Shown here: piece by piece, positions 34,407 through 41,601 of the stretch | Layout: each line of letters begins with the position of its first letter | Position numbering within the stretch: the first letter of the stretch is position 1 | Source of the DNA: JACVRW01 sp038323835 | Lineage (GTDB): Bacteria; Actinomycetota; Thermoleophilia; Solirubrobacterales; Thermoleophilaceae | Assembly (NCBI GenBank): GCA_038323835.1 | Contig: JBBQHI010000019.1 | Coordinates: 1-64,000, forward strand | Length of the DNA stretch: 64,000 bases | Direction of reading: 5' to 3' | Position numbers and translations under genes: made by a program | Notes under the pieces: model-generated | What the model was told of the DNA's origin: nothing | The model's database searches: none | The model's input: the letters and a program-made list of their open reading frames with translations, nothing else

Positions 34407-35683
34407 CAGGCCGCCTCCGCCCGCTCCCCGATGAACTCGCGGACCTGCTCCTCCGCTCCCTTCAGCTTCTCGGCGATGCGGCGCCGGACGAGCTCCTCGA
34501 GACCGGGGTCGTCGAGCCGCTGGACGACCTCCTCGAAGTACCCCTCCACGAGCACGCGGACCGCCTCCGAGCGGGGCACGCCGCGGGTCATCATGTAGAA
34601 GATCTGCTCCTGGTCGAGCTCGCCGACGGTGCCGCCGTGCGAGGCCTTCACGTTGTCGGTCTCCACGATCAGGGACGGGATCGCGTCGCCCTTCGCCTTC
34701 GGCGAGAGCAGGATCTGGTGGGTCTGGAGGTAGGTGTCCGTCTCCGCCGCTCCCGGCACGATGTGGATCAGGCCCTCGTATGAGGCCCGGGAGTCGCCGG
34801 TGAGCGCGCCCTTCCACACGGTGTCGCCGGTGGTGTGGCCCGCCTCGTGCCTGTCGCTGGTGAACAGGTCCAGGTGCTCGTCGCGCTCTGTGAAGTACAG
34901 CCCCGTGTGGCGCATGTCGGAGCCCTGCTCCGCAGTGATGATGTCCAGCGTCTGCTTGGTCAGCCGCCCGCCGAGGTGGATGGGCACCCACTTCACGCGC
35001 GCGTCACGGCCGATCTCCACCCGCCGGGTGGACAGGTCGTGGACGTCGCCCGTGCCCCAGTCCTGGTAGTGCGCCAGGTTCACCTGGGCGCCCGGGCCGG
35101 CGTAGAGCTCGAAGGCGCCGGAGTGGAGCGCCTGGCCCTCGAAGTCGGGCGCGAGGAAGTACTCGCGGATCTTGCACTCGGCGTTCGCGCCCACCACCAC
35201 GAGGGTGTGGGCCCACTGCACGGTGCCGGGCTCGTCGATCAGCCACACGGCCTGGATCGGCTTGTCGATCACCACGCCGTCGGGCACGTGCACGAACACA
35301 CCGCCGGTCCAGAGCGCGGCGGTGCCGGCCTGGAACTTGCCCTCGTCGACGGGGAGGCGCTTGCCGAGGTAGCGCTCCACCAGCTCGGGGTGCTCCTCGG
35401 CGGCGCGCTCGAGCGGCATCACCGTGATCCGGTCGTCGCTCACGTCCGTGTGCACAACGCTCGCGCCGCGCTGGACGATCAGGGCGGAGTGCTCCTCGTC
35501 TCCGAGGTGCTCGCGCACGATCGTCGAGTCGAGGTCCTCGTAGCGGCGCGGCTCGAGCGCGTCGAGGTCCAGGTTGCGCAGGGTGGTGGTCCAGAACCCG
35601 GAGCGGCGCCAGGTGGGCACCGGCTCCGACTCGTAGACCTGGAGCGCGGCGCGGCGGCGGTCCTCCACGAAGCTAGGAGGCAC
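34406..35683 (-). CDS. sufD: Fe-S cluster assembly protein SufD
   Basis: 425 residues. The C-terminal SufB/SufD core is clear (AALWTGGVFVHVPDGV, YEGLIHIVPGA, DNVKASHGGTVGELDQEQIFYMMTRG). The paralogous partner SufB is encoded elsewhere (25.6-27 kb). GTG at 35681-35683 overlaps sufC by 11 bp; another GTG at 35668 is possible. Confidence 0.95.
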   Translation of the reverse strand: MPPSFVEDRRRAALQVYESEPVPTWRRSGFWTTTLRNLDLDALEPRRYEDLDSTIVREHLGDEEHSALIVQRGASVVHTDVSDDRITVMPLERAAEEHPELVERYLGKRLPVDEGKFQAGTAALWTGGVFVHVPDGVVIDKPIQAVWLIDEPGTVQWAHTLVVVGANAECKIREYFLAPDFEGQALHSGAFELYAGPGAQVNLAHYQDWGTGDVHDLSTRRVEIGRDARVKWVPIHLGGRLTKQTLDIITAEQGSDMRHTGLYFTERDEHLDLFTSDRHEAGHTTGDTVWKGALTGDSRASYEGLIHIVPGAAETDTYLQTHQILLSPKAKGDAIPSLIVETDNVKASHGGTVGELDQEQIFYMMTRGVPRSEAVRVLVEGYFEEVVQRLDDPGLEELVRRRIAEKLKGAEEQVREFIGERAEAA

Positions 35684-36425
35684 TGGCGGCCACCTCCTCG
35701 CGAACCCACTCGTAGCCCTTGTCCTCGAGCTCGTCGGCCAGCTCGGCGCCGCCCTCCCGGACGATCCTGCCGTCCAGCATGATGTGCACGAAGTCAGGGC
35801 GCACGTAGCCGAGGATGCGGGTGTAGTGGGTGATGATCAGGAACCCGCGGTTCTCGTCGCGCAGCGCGTTCACGCCATCGGAGACGATCCGCAGGGCATC
35901 GATGTCGAGGCCCGAGTCGGTTTCGTCCAGCACGGCGAAGTCGGGGGCCAGCATCGCGAGCTGGAGGATCTCCGCGCGCTTCTTCTCGCCGCCCGAGAAG
36001 CCCTCGTTCAGGTAGCGGCTGGTGAAGGCGCGGTCGATCTTCAGGAGCTCCATGTTCTTCCCGAGCACCTGGCCGAACTCCTTGACCTTGATCGGCTCCT
36101 CGCGGCGCGCGTTCACGGCCATGCGGAGGAAGTTGGCCACCGACACCCCGGGGATCGTGGCCGGGTACTGGAAGGCCATGAACAGCCCGGCGCGGGCCCG
36201 CTCGTCGGGCTCGGCCTCGGTCAGGTCCTCGCCGTTCAGGAGGATCTTGCCCTCGGTCACCTCGTAGTTCGGATTGCCCATCAGCGTGTTCGCGAGGGTG
36301 GACTTCCCGGACCCGTTCGGGCCCATCAGGGCGTGGGTCTCGCCCTGGCCCACGGTCAGGTTCACGCCGTGGAGGATCTCTCGCTCCTCGATCCGGACGT
36401 GAAGGTTCTGGATCTCGAGCTTCAT
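35673..36425 (-). CDS. sufC: Fe-S cluster assembly ATPase SufC
   Basis: 250 residues, ABC-type ATPase. Walker A GPNGSGKST, Q-loop AFQYPATIPG, signature FSGGEKKRAEILQ, Walker B FAVLDETDSGLDIDAL, switch THYTRIL. It drives the SufBCD scaffold. ATG overlaps the rrf2 stop by 4 bp (ATGA), so regulator and first suf gene are translationally coupled. Confidence 0.97.
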   Translation of the reverse strand: MKLEIQNLHVRIEEREILHGVNLTVGQGETHALMGPNGSGKSTLANTLMGNPNYEVTEGKILLNGEDLTEAEPDERARAGLFMAFQYPATIPGVSVANFLRMAVNARREEPIKVKEFGQVLGKNMELLKIDRAFTSRYLNEGFSGGEKKRAEILQLAMLAPDFAVLDETDSGLDIDALRIVSDGVNALRDENRGFLIITHYTRILGYVRPDFVHIMLDGRIVREGGAELADELEDKGYEWVREEVAASAS

Positions 36426-36910
36426 GCGGTGAGTGTCTCCTTGGGGGGCGAAAGTGGGGCGGGGACGCGGTGGGGCAGGGGGAGGATGAGGTCGGCGAGC
36501 GTCATCTCGCTCAGGGTGCGCACGATCGAGCCCTGAACTCGCGTCCAGAGCAGCTTCGTGGGGCAGGGCGCCTCGCCCTCGCGGGCGCACACCAGCGCGC
36601 CCTCAGAGTCGGCCGTGATGCATTCGATCGGGGCGATCTCGCCCTCGAGCGCCTCCACCACCTCGGCCATAGTGATCTGCGCGGGTGGACGGGCCAGGGA
36701 GTAGCCCCCGTGTGCTCCGCGGCGGGACTCCACCAGCTCTGCGTTGCGCAGGCGCCGCACGAGATGCTCCAGGTACGCCAGGGGCAGCCCCTCCGCGTCC
36801 GCGATCGAGCCCAGTGAGATCGGCACGGGGCCGTCGCCCGCGTCGTCGCCCGCCTCGCGCGCAAGGTGGACCATGACGCGCACGCCGTACTCGGCCTTTG
36901 TGGAGAACAT
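36422..36910 (-). CDS. Rrf2-family Fe-S sensing regulator (IscR/SufR-like)
   Basis: 162 residues. Starts MFSTKAEYGVRVMVHLA, the standard Rrf2 winged-helix opening. GLPLAYLEHLVRRLRNAELVES is the recognition helix region and RGAHGGYSLAR the wing. Three cysteines (Cys97, Cys108, Cys116) could bind a [2Fe-2S] cluster as in IscR. As first gene of the suf operon it probably represses its own operon when Fe-S demand is met. ATG at 36908-36910; no ribosome binding site is visible, so the mRNA may be leaderless or nearly so. Confidence 0.9.
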   Translation of the reverse strand: MFSTKAEYGVRVMVHLAREAGDDAGDGPVPISLGSIADAEGLPLAYLEHLVRRLRNAELVESRRGAHGGYSLARPPAQITMAEVVEALEGEIAPIECITADSEGALVCAREGEAPCPTKLLWTRVQGSIVRTLSEMTLADLILPLPHRVPAPLSPPKETLTA

Positions 36911-36921
36911 CAATTCGAATA

Positions 36922-36938
36922 CCTACCTCGGAGCTAGG
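36922..36938 (-). promoter_or_regulatory. Palindromic operator before rrf2-sufCDSU
   Basis: CCTA-C-CTC-G-GAG-C-TAGG (plus strand) is a 17-bp palindrome apart from single mismatched pairs. It lies 12 to 28 bases upstream of the rrf2 ATG and shares ACCTCGGA with the sufB palindrome. Likely site of Rrf2 autoregulation. Confidence 0.5.
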
Positions 36939-36965
36939 ATACGCACGGTTGGAGAACCGCAGCAC

Positions 36966-37014
36966 CGAGGGAGGAGCGCAGCCCGGGCGCCGGCCGGGCG
37001 AGCACCGGACCATG
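36966..37014 (-). repeat. Dispersed palindromic repeat, copy R5
   Basis: Nearly identical to R1 in the opposite orientation, including the GCCGGC loop region and the outer AGGGAGGAGCGCAGC arm. It lies between the rrf2 promoter and the stop of the response-regulator gene. Confidence 0.85.
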
Positions 37015-37018
37015 TTCT

Positions 37019-37654
37019 CTAGGGCTCGACGAGGCCGCGCCGGATGGCGTAGCGGACGAGCTCCACGCGGTCGCGCATCCCGAGCTTGGCCAGCAGGTTC
37101 GCCCGGTGCGACTCCACGGTCTTCTCGGAGACCCTGAGCGTCTCGGCTATCTGGCGGTTGGTGAACGCCTCGGCGATCAGCTTCACCACCTCGAGCTCAC
37201 GCGGGGTCAACGGGTCCTGGGGCCCCTCGCGACTGCCGTCGAGCCATTCGCTGCGGAGTGAGCGCTGCGCGTCGGAGGAGAGGAACGTGCGCCCCCCGGC
37301 CACGGTTCGCAGCGCCTCGATCAGGTCGGTGTCGGCCGCGCGCTTCAGGACGTATCCCGAGGCTCCGGCCTCCAGGCCCTGGAGGAAGTAGTGCTCGTCG
37401 TCGTGCATCGAGAGCAGGAGCACGCGCGTGCCGGGCGCGTGGGCCCGGATCTCTCGTGCGGCCTGGAGCCCGGTCATGCGCGGCATCGACACGTCCAGCA
37501 CCGCGACGTCGGGATGCTCCGCCTGGGCGGACTCGAGCGCTCCCACTCCGTCCGTCGCCTCCGCCACGACCCGCATGTCGGTCTGGCGGTCGATCAGCAT
37601 CCTCAGGCCCGACCGCACGATCCCGTGGTCGTCGGCGATCAGGACGCCGATCAT
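37019..37654 (-). CDS. NarL/LuxR-family response regulator
   Basis: 211 residues. Receiver domain with acidic pair Asp8/Asp9, phospho-acceptor Asp54 (AVLDVSMP) and Lys104 (YVLKRA). The C-terminal LuxR-type helix-turn-helix is LTPRELEVVKLIAEAFTNRQ with SEKTVESHRANLLAKLG. ATG overlaps the stop of the histidine kinase gene (ATGA), so this is its cognate regulator. Target genes unknown. Confidence 0.93.
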   Translation of the reverse strand: MIGVLIADDHGIVRSGLRMLIDRQTDMRVVAEATDGVGALESAQAEHPDVAVLDVSMPRMTGLQAAREIRAHAPGTRVLLLSMHDDEHYFLQGLEAGASGYVLKRAADTDLIEALRTVAGGRTFLSSDAQRSLRSEWLDGSREGPQDPLTPRELEVVKLIAEAFTNRQIAETLRVSEKTVESHRANLLAKLGMRDRVELVRYAIRRGLVEP

Positions 37655-38640
37655 CGGATCCTCAGGGTCACGGAGGTGCCACCGCCGGGCGCCGAGCGCA
37701 CGTCGAGCTCGCCGCCCACCAGGCGGGCGCGCTCCGCCATGCCCCGCAGGCCGAGGCCGGCGGGTGGGCCGTCCGGGTCGGCGCGGCCGGCCCGGCCGGG
37801 ATCGAATCCGCGGCCGTCGTCGCGGACGCGGAGCTCGGTCAGGTCGGTGGCCACCTCGAGCTCCACCTCCACGGCGGTCGCGCCGGCATGGCGCTCGGCG
37901 TTGGTGAGCGCCTCCTGGGCCACGCGGTACACGGCGGTCTGCACGTCCTCCTCGAGCGACTCGGGGTCGCCCTGGGCATCCAGGTGCACCTCCACGCCGG
38001 TGCGGGCGGCGAAGCGCTTCAGCTGGGCGTCGATGGCGGGCACCAGGCCGTGGTCGTCCAGGGCCGTGGGGCGGAGCTGGCGGGCCAGGTTCAGAAGCTC
38101 GTCCATCGCCTGGTTCACCAGTCGCTTCAGCTCGCCCACCTCCTGTGCGTGCTCGGGGGGAGCGTTCTGAGCGAGGGCCTCGAGGCGGAGCAGGATCGCG
38201 GTGAGGGCCTGGTTCACCTCGTCGTGCAGATCTCTCGCGAGTCGCCGGCGCTCCTCCTCCTGGGCGCGCATCACGAGCTGCCCCGAGCGGCGGCGCTCCT
38301 GTTCCACGCGGTCGAGGAGGCGCCGGAACGACTCGGAGAGGCGCCCGATCTCCTCCGCCGGCCGCCCCTCGGGCATCTCGAGCGATACCGGGTTCGAGGG
38401 ATCGGCCTGCTCGATGCGGTCGATGAGGCGCTCGAGCGGCCGGAAGCGCCGCTGGAGCATCCACATGTTCACGCAGAGGGTGAGCATGATCGCCAGGGCG
38501 AGCACCAGGAACTGCCAGCGCTGGTGGCCGATGTTCAGGTCAAGGCCCGCCACCAGGCTCGCGGCTAGCAGTGTGAGGGCCACCAGCAGCACGTTGGCCG
38601 CCACGACCTGGCCGATGAGCGAATCGTCGCGGCGGGTCAT
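37651..38640 (-). CDS. Sensor histidine kinase (HisKA_3 / NarX-DegS type)
   Basis: 329 residues. Two N-terminal membrane helices (VVAANVLLVALTLLAASLV and FLVLALAIMLTLCVNMWML) with almost no extracytoplasmic domain, a HAMP-like linker, the dimerisation/phospho-acceptor motif RRRLARDLHDEVNQ with His139, and a HATPase domain (QEALTNAERHAGA, DDGRGFDP, GLGLRGMAERA). The very short loop suggests sensing within the membrane. The ATG at 38638-38640 is chosen; a frame back to 38700 would run through a palindrome. Confidence 0.9.
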   Translation of the reverse strand: MTRRDDSLIGQVVAANVLLVALTLLAASLVAGLDLNIGHQRWQFLVLALAIMLTLCVNMWMLQRRFRPLERLIDRIEQADPSNPVSLEMPEGRPAEEIGRLSESFRRLLDRVEQERRRSGQLVMRAQEEERRRLARDLHDEVNQALTAILLRLEALAQNAPPEHAQEVGELKRLVNQAMDELLNLARQLRPTALDDHGLVPAIDAQLKRFAARTGVEVHLDAQGDPESLEEDVQTAVYRVAQEALTNAERHAGATAVEVELEVATDLTELRVRDDGRGFDPGRAGRADPDGPPAGLGLRGMAERARLVGGELDVRSAPGGGTSVTLRIR

Positions 38641-38682
38641 CCTGGGTATGGATGTGGATCGGAAGCTGCCCATAGGACACAA

Positions 38683-38700
38683 ATGGGGTCTTGACCCCAT
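38683..38700. promoter_or_regulatory. Perfect palindrome upstream of the two-component genes
   Basis: ATGGGGTC-TT-GACCCCAT, 8 bp arms with 2-bp spacer, about 45 bases before the kinase start. It may be an operator; similar GGGGTC/GACCCC palindromes also occur as mobile REP-like elements in other bacteria. Confidence 0.45.
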
Positions 38701-38721
38701 ATCGGCATCGCGGCCCTGAGA

Positions 38722-38832
38722 CGAGAATCCTCACTAGGAGCTTCGGTGGTTTAGAAGCACCTCCGTGGCTTCCGCAAAGAAATAGGTCTGGGTCTTCCAA
38801 CCGGGGCGCCTTAGGGCGCCCCGGTTTGTTTT
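38722..38832 (+). ncRNA. Candidate structured RNA with terminator
   Basis: The stretch has three short complementary segments: GCTTC (38740-38744), GAAGC (38754-38758) and GCTTC (38768-38772). The middle one can pair with either neighbour, giving mutually exclusive hairpins, and the segment ends in a strong intrinsic terminator. The arrangement resembles an attenuator or small RNA. I know no family that it matches. The 5' end is not determined. Confidence 0.4.
38799..38832 (+). terminator. Intrinsic terminator
   Basis: Twelve-base-pair stem AACCGGGGCGCC / GGCGCCCCGGTT, four-base loop (38811-38814), then TTTGTTTT. No annotated plus-strand gene precedes it, so a transcript from the intergenic region itself is implied. 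Confidence 0.85.
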
Positions 38833-38876
38833 GCTCCGGTGCTCGGCCTGATCACCGATCAGGCCTGCGCTCCTCG
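38833..38876 (+). repeat. Dispersed palindromic repeat, copy R6
   Basis: Subfamily in which the arms are GGCCTGATC / GATCAGGCC instead of GCCCGATC / GATCGGGC. It stands immediately after the terminator and in tandem with R7. Confidence 0.85.
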
Positions 38877-38884
38877 TATGACGG

Positions 38885-38932
38885 CATGCTCCGGTGCTCG
38901 GCCTGATCACCGATCAGGCCTGCGCTCCTCGC
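38885..38932 (+). repeat. Dispersed palindromic repeat, copy R7
   Basis: Identical core to R6, 52 bp downstream of it, preceded by GGCATG. The pair looks like a recent tandem duplication. Confidence 0.85.
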
Positions 38933-39029
38933 TTTATGCTGCGGTTTCCCACCGGGGCGACCCGCTCCCGGGGCGCTACACTTTCTGAAGTATTGGGATT
39001 CCGACCGACTTAAGGGGTTTTTGGACCAG

Positions 39030-40220
39030 ATGGCCACCGGCGCAGAGCTGATCCGCAAGATCAAGGACCAGATCAGCGAGGTCGATCCCCGCGACGTCCA
39101 CGACGTGACCTCCAACGGGAACGGCAACGGAACCGTGATCGTCGACGTGCGGGAGCAGCACGAGTTCGAGGAGGCCCACATCCCGGGCGCCGTCCACGTG
39201 CCGCGCGGGCATCTCGAGCAGCGCATCGAGGGCGCCGCGCCCGACCGCTCCTCCCGCGTGATCCTCTACTGCGCTTCCGGCAACCGCTCCGCGCTGGCCG
39301 CGCACACGATGCACGAGCTGCTGGGCTACGAGAACGTCGAGTCCATGCGCGGCGGCATCACCCTCTGGAAGGACCGCGGCTACGACGTGGAGGTGCCCCG
39401 CTCGCTCACCTCCGAGCAGCGCGAGCGCTACTCGCGCCATCTGCTGATCCCGGAGATCGGGCTCGAGGGCCAGCTCAAGCTGCTCGACGCGAAGGTCCTG
39501 CTCCTCGGCGCCGGCGGGCTCGGCTCGCCGGCCGCCCTCTACCTGGCCGCGGCGGGAGTGGGCACGCTCGGCATCGTGGACAACGACGTGGTGGACCTGT
39601 CCAACCTCCAGCGGCAGGTGGCCCACTCGAACGACCGCGTGGGCGTGCTCAAGGTCGACTCGGCGGAGATCTCGATCCACGAGATCAACCCCGAGGTGAA
39701 GGTCGAGAAGTACCCGGTCCGCCTCGACGCCTCCAACATCATGGAGATCATCGAGGGCTACGACGTGATCGTCGACGGTCTCGACAACTTCCCCACCCGC
39801 TACCTCCTGAACGACGCATCGGTGCGGCTTCAGGTCCCGGTGGTGTCCGCGTCGATCCTGGGCTTCGAGGGCCAGCTCTCGGTCTTCCACCCGTACGAGG
39901 GGCCGTGCTACCGCTGCCTCTACCCGACGCCTCCCCCCGCCGAACTGGCTCCCAGCTGCGGCGCCGCGGGCGTGCTGGGCGTGCTGCCGGGCGTGATGGG
40001 GCTGCTCCAGTCGGTGGAGGTCATCAAGCTGGTGACCGGTGCCGGCGACACGCTCGCCGGGCGCCTGCTGCTCTACGACGCGCTGGGCACGACGTTCACC
40101 GAGCTGAAGGTCCGGCGCGACCCGGACTGCCCGATCTGCTCGCGCTCGCCCGAGGAGATCTCCGATGAGGAGATGGGGGTCTTCCCGGACTACGAAGCGT
40201 TCTGCTCGGCGGCGGGCTAG
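39030..40220 (+). CDS. moeZ: MoeZ-like sulfur-carrier adenylyltransferase with N-terminal rhodanese domain
   Basis: 396 residues. A rhodanese domain (residues about 1-125, active Cys81 in CASGNRSALA) is followed by a full MoeB/ThiF E1-like domain: ATP loop GAGGLGS at 150-156, DNDVVDLSNLQRQ, catalytic-type cysteine in APSCGAAGVLG, zinc pairs CYRC and CPIC. It should adenylate the C-terminus of a ubiquitin-like carrier and convert it to thiocarboxylate; CysO at 41.6 kb is the obvious partner. In M. tuberculosis MoeZ the rhodanese is C-terminal, so the domain order here is reversed. ATG at 39030 with AAGGGG upstream; a TTG at 39021 is possible. Confidence 0.88.
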   Translation: MATGAELIRKIKDQISEVDPRDVHDVTSNGNGNGTVIVDVREQHEFEEAHIPGAVHVPRGHLEQRIEGAAPDRSSRVILYCASGNRSALAAHTMHELLGYENVESMRGGITLWKDRGYDVEVPRSLTSEQRERYSRHLLIPEIGLEGQLKLLDAKVLLLGAGGLGSPAALYLAAAGVGTLGIVDNDVVDLSNLQRQVAHSNDRVGVLKVDSAEISIHEINPEVKVEKYPVRLDASNIMEIIEGYDVIVDGLDNFPTRYLLNDASVRLQVPVVSASILGFEGQLSVFHPYEGPCYRCLYPTPPPAELAPSCGAAGVLGVLPGVMGLLQSVEVIKLVTGAGDTLAGRLLLYDALGTTFTELKVRRDPDCPICSRSPEEISDEEMGVFPDYEAFCSAAG

Positions 40221-40224
40221 GCGC

Positions 40225-41412
40225 TCAGCCCACGCGGACCGAGCGCTTCGGGAGCGCGCGGTCACGCCAGCCCGCCGTGCCGTCGAGCCGCACGGTGATC
40301 GTCCAGCGCCCGCCACTCGGAAGGTGGGTCGCGTAGCGGTACAGGCGCCCGTGTCGCCCATGCCGCAGGCGCGCGTGCTCGCGTCCCCGGCGCACGCTCA
40401 CGTGCAGATGGCCGCGGCCCTTCGCCAGCCGGACGGCCACCACCAGCCTGTGTCCGTGCCGGTGGAGCTTCACGCGCAGCCCGGGCCGGCGGCCCCTGGT
40501 GCCGCCGGTCTTCGGCCCGCCCGTGCCCGGGGGGTTCACGGCCTTCCCGCCGTTGCCACCACCACCGCTGCCGCCCTGAAGCGAGCCTCCCGTGCCCACC
40601 GAGCCCGCCGGCACGACCCCCGGATCCGCGTCCAGGCCACAGCGCTCCGGGGCGGTCAATCCCGCGCACAGCGCGGGCATCATGATCCAGCGATCGCCGG
40701 CCCGTGCGACGCCGACGGAGTCCAGGCTGCCGTTCATGAGCAGGGTCCAGTGGGGCGCGCTCCCCTTCCAGCCGTCGAGGGCGCTCTCCTTGGTGGGGGC
40801 GAGAGCCAGCGTCTCGCCGACGGCGTTTCCGCCCGGTGAGGGCCAGCCCTGGTCCACGGCTCGCACGCCCGGGTCGGCCAGCGCCGTGTGGCTGAACTGT
40901 CCCGTGTCCTCGAGGTAGTGCGCGTAGGCGTCGGCCGCGCGCGTGAGCGCGCTGGACAGGCGGAAGGCGGACAGCCCGCGGCTCGCGCGCTCCGCGTTCA
41001 CGTGGTCGAACATCCAGCGCTCGGCCGCATCCACCGCCGGCTCGCGGACGCCGGGCAGCGCGGGGAGGGTCACGGTCACGGGGCTCGTGGGCACGGTAGC
41101 GGGCACCACGTAGGGCACACCGGCGCCCTCGGGAGCGGCCGGGCCGCGACCCACCGCGAGCTGATCCCCGGGCTGTGCCTCGAAGGTCAGCACCCCCCGG
41201 CCATCGGTGGCCAGGATCCCGCACGAGCCCCCGCAGGACGAGGCGCTGATGCCCACCAGCGACGCCTGCTCCACGCCGCGCGCATTCACCACGCGAATGC
41301 TCAGCGGCGACGCCGAGGCGGCACCGGCGGCGGCGGCGAGAACTGCGCACGACAATGTGAGGGCGGCGGCGAATCGACGGATCTGCGGCCGCCCCTCCAT
41401 GGGCCTGGCCAT
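40225..41412 (-). CDS. Secreted CAP-domain (SCP/PR1-like) protein
   Basis: 395 residues. Signal peptide ending near AASAS, an N-terminal beta-rich region with a CGGSCG motif, then a CAP domain: MFDHVNAERASRGLSAFRLSSALTRAA, HYLEDTGQFSHTALADPG, VGETLALA. A Gly-rich linker leads to a basic, His/Arg-rich beta domain (LRVKLHRHGHRLVVAV). CAP proteins occur outside the cell; their bacterial functions are poorly known. The stop lies 4 bp after the stop of the MoeZ-like gene, convergent. Confidence 0.82.
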   Translation of the reverse strand: MARPMEGRPQIRRFAAALTLSCAVLAAAAGAASASPLSIRVVNARGVEQASLVGISASSCGGSCGILATDGRGVLTFEAQPGDQLAVGRGPAAPEGAGVPYVVPATVPTSPVTVTLPALPGVREPAVDAAERWMFDHVNAERASRGLSAFRLSSALTRAADAYAHYLEDTGQFSHTALADPGVRAVDQGWPSPGGNAVGETLALAPTKESALDGWKGSAPHWTLLMNGSLDSVGVARAGDRWIMMPALCAGLTAPERCGLDADPGVVPAGSVGTGGSLQGGSGGGGNGGKAVNPPGTGGPKTGGTRGRRPGLRVKLHRHGHRLVVAVRLAKGRGHLHVSVRRGREHARLRHGRHGRLYRYATHLPSGGRWTITVRLDGTAGWRDRALPKRSVRVG

Positions 41413-41475
41413 CCGTGCGTTGTAGCAAGGATGGCCGCCGGGGGCTGGGCGGATCGTTGCGGAGGCCCCCGCAGC

Positions 41476-41590
41476 CGAGCGAGGAGCGCAGCCGAGCGAG
41501 GAGCGCAGCCCAGCGAGGAGCGCAGCCCGATCGTCGATCGGGCGAGCACCGCAGCTTGTAGTCGATGAGGCGAGCACCGCAGCTTGTAAT
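41476..41590 (-). repeat. Dispersed palindromic repeat, compound copy R8
   Basis: A core copy (CCCGATCGTCGATCGGGCGAG) flanked by repeated arms: GCGAGGAGCGCAGCC occurs three times on the left and CGAGCACCGCAGCTTGTA twice on the right. It fills the promoter gap between the CAP-protein gene and cysO, ending only about 12 bp before the cysO start. Confidence 0.85.
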
Positions 41591-41601
41591 CTCTCCGCCC
41601 C

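Larger units (their letters stand above)
38641..39029. other. Long intergenic region, histidine kinase / MoeZ-like gene
   Basis: About 390 bases without a protein gene. From left to right it holds a perfect 18-bp palindrome, a candidate structured RNA ending in an intrinsic terminator, two tandem repeat copies (R6, R7), and a TACACT -10-like box near 38977 that may serve the MoeZ-like gene. Confidence 0.6.

Noticed and set aside
38722..38832. tRNA or known riboswitch in the gap before the MoeZ-like gene
   Set aside because: No cloverleaf with conserved TTC arm and no TPP, cobalamin, SAM or molybdenum-cofactor riboswitch core could be recognised; kept only as a candidate RNA.
41476..41590. 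CRISPR-like array
   Set aside because: Repeated units are adjacent arms of one palindromic element with no unique spacers and no cas genes in the window.
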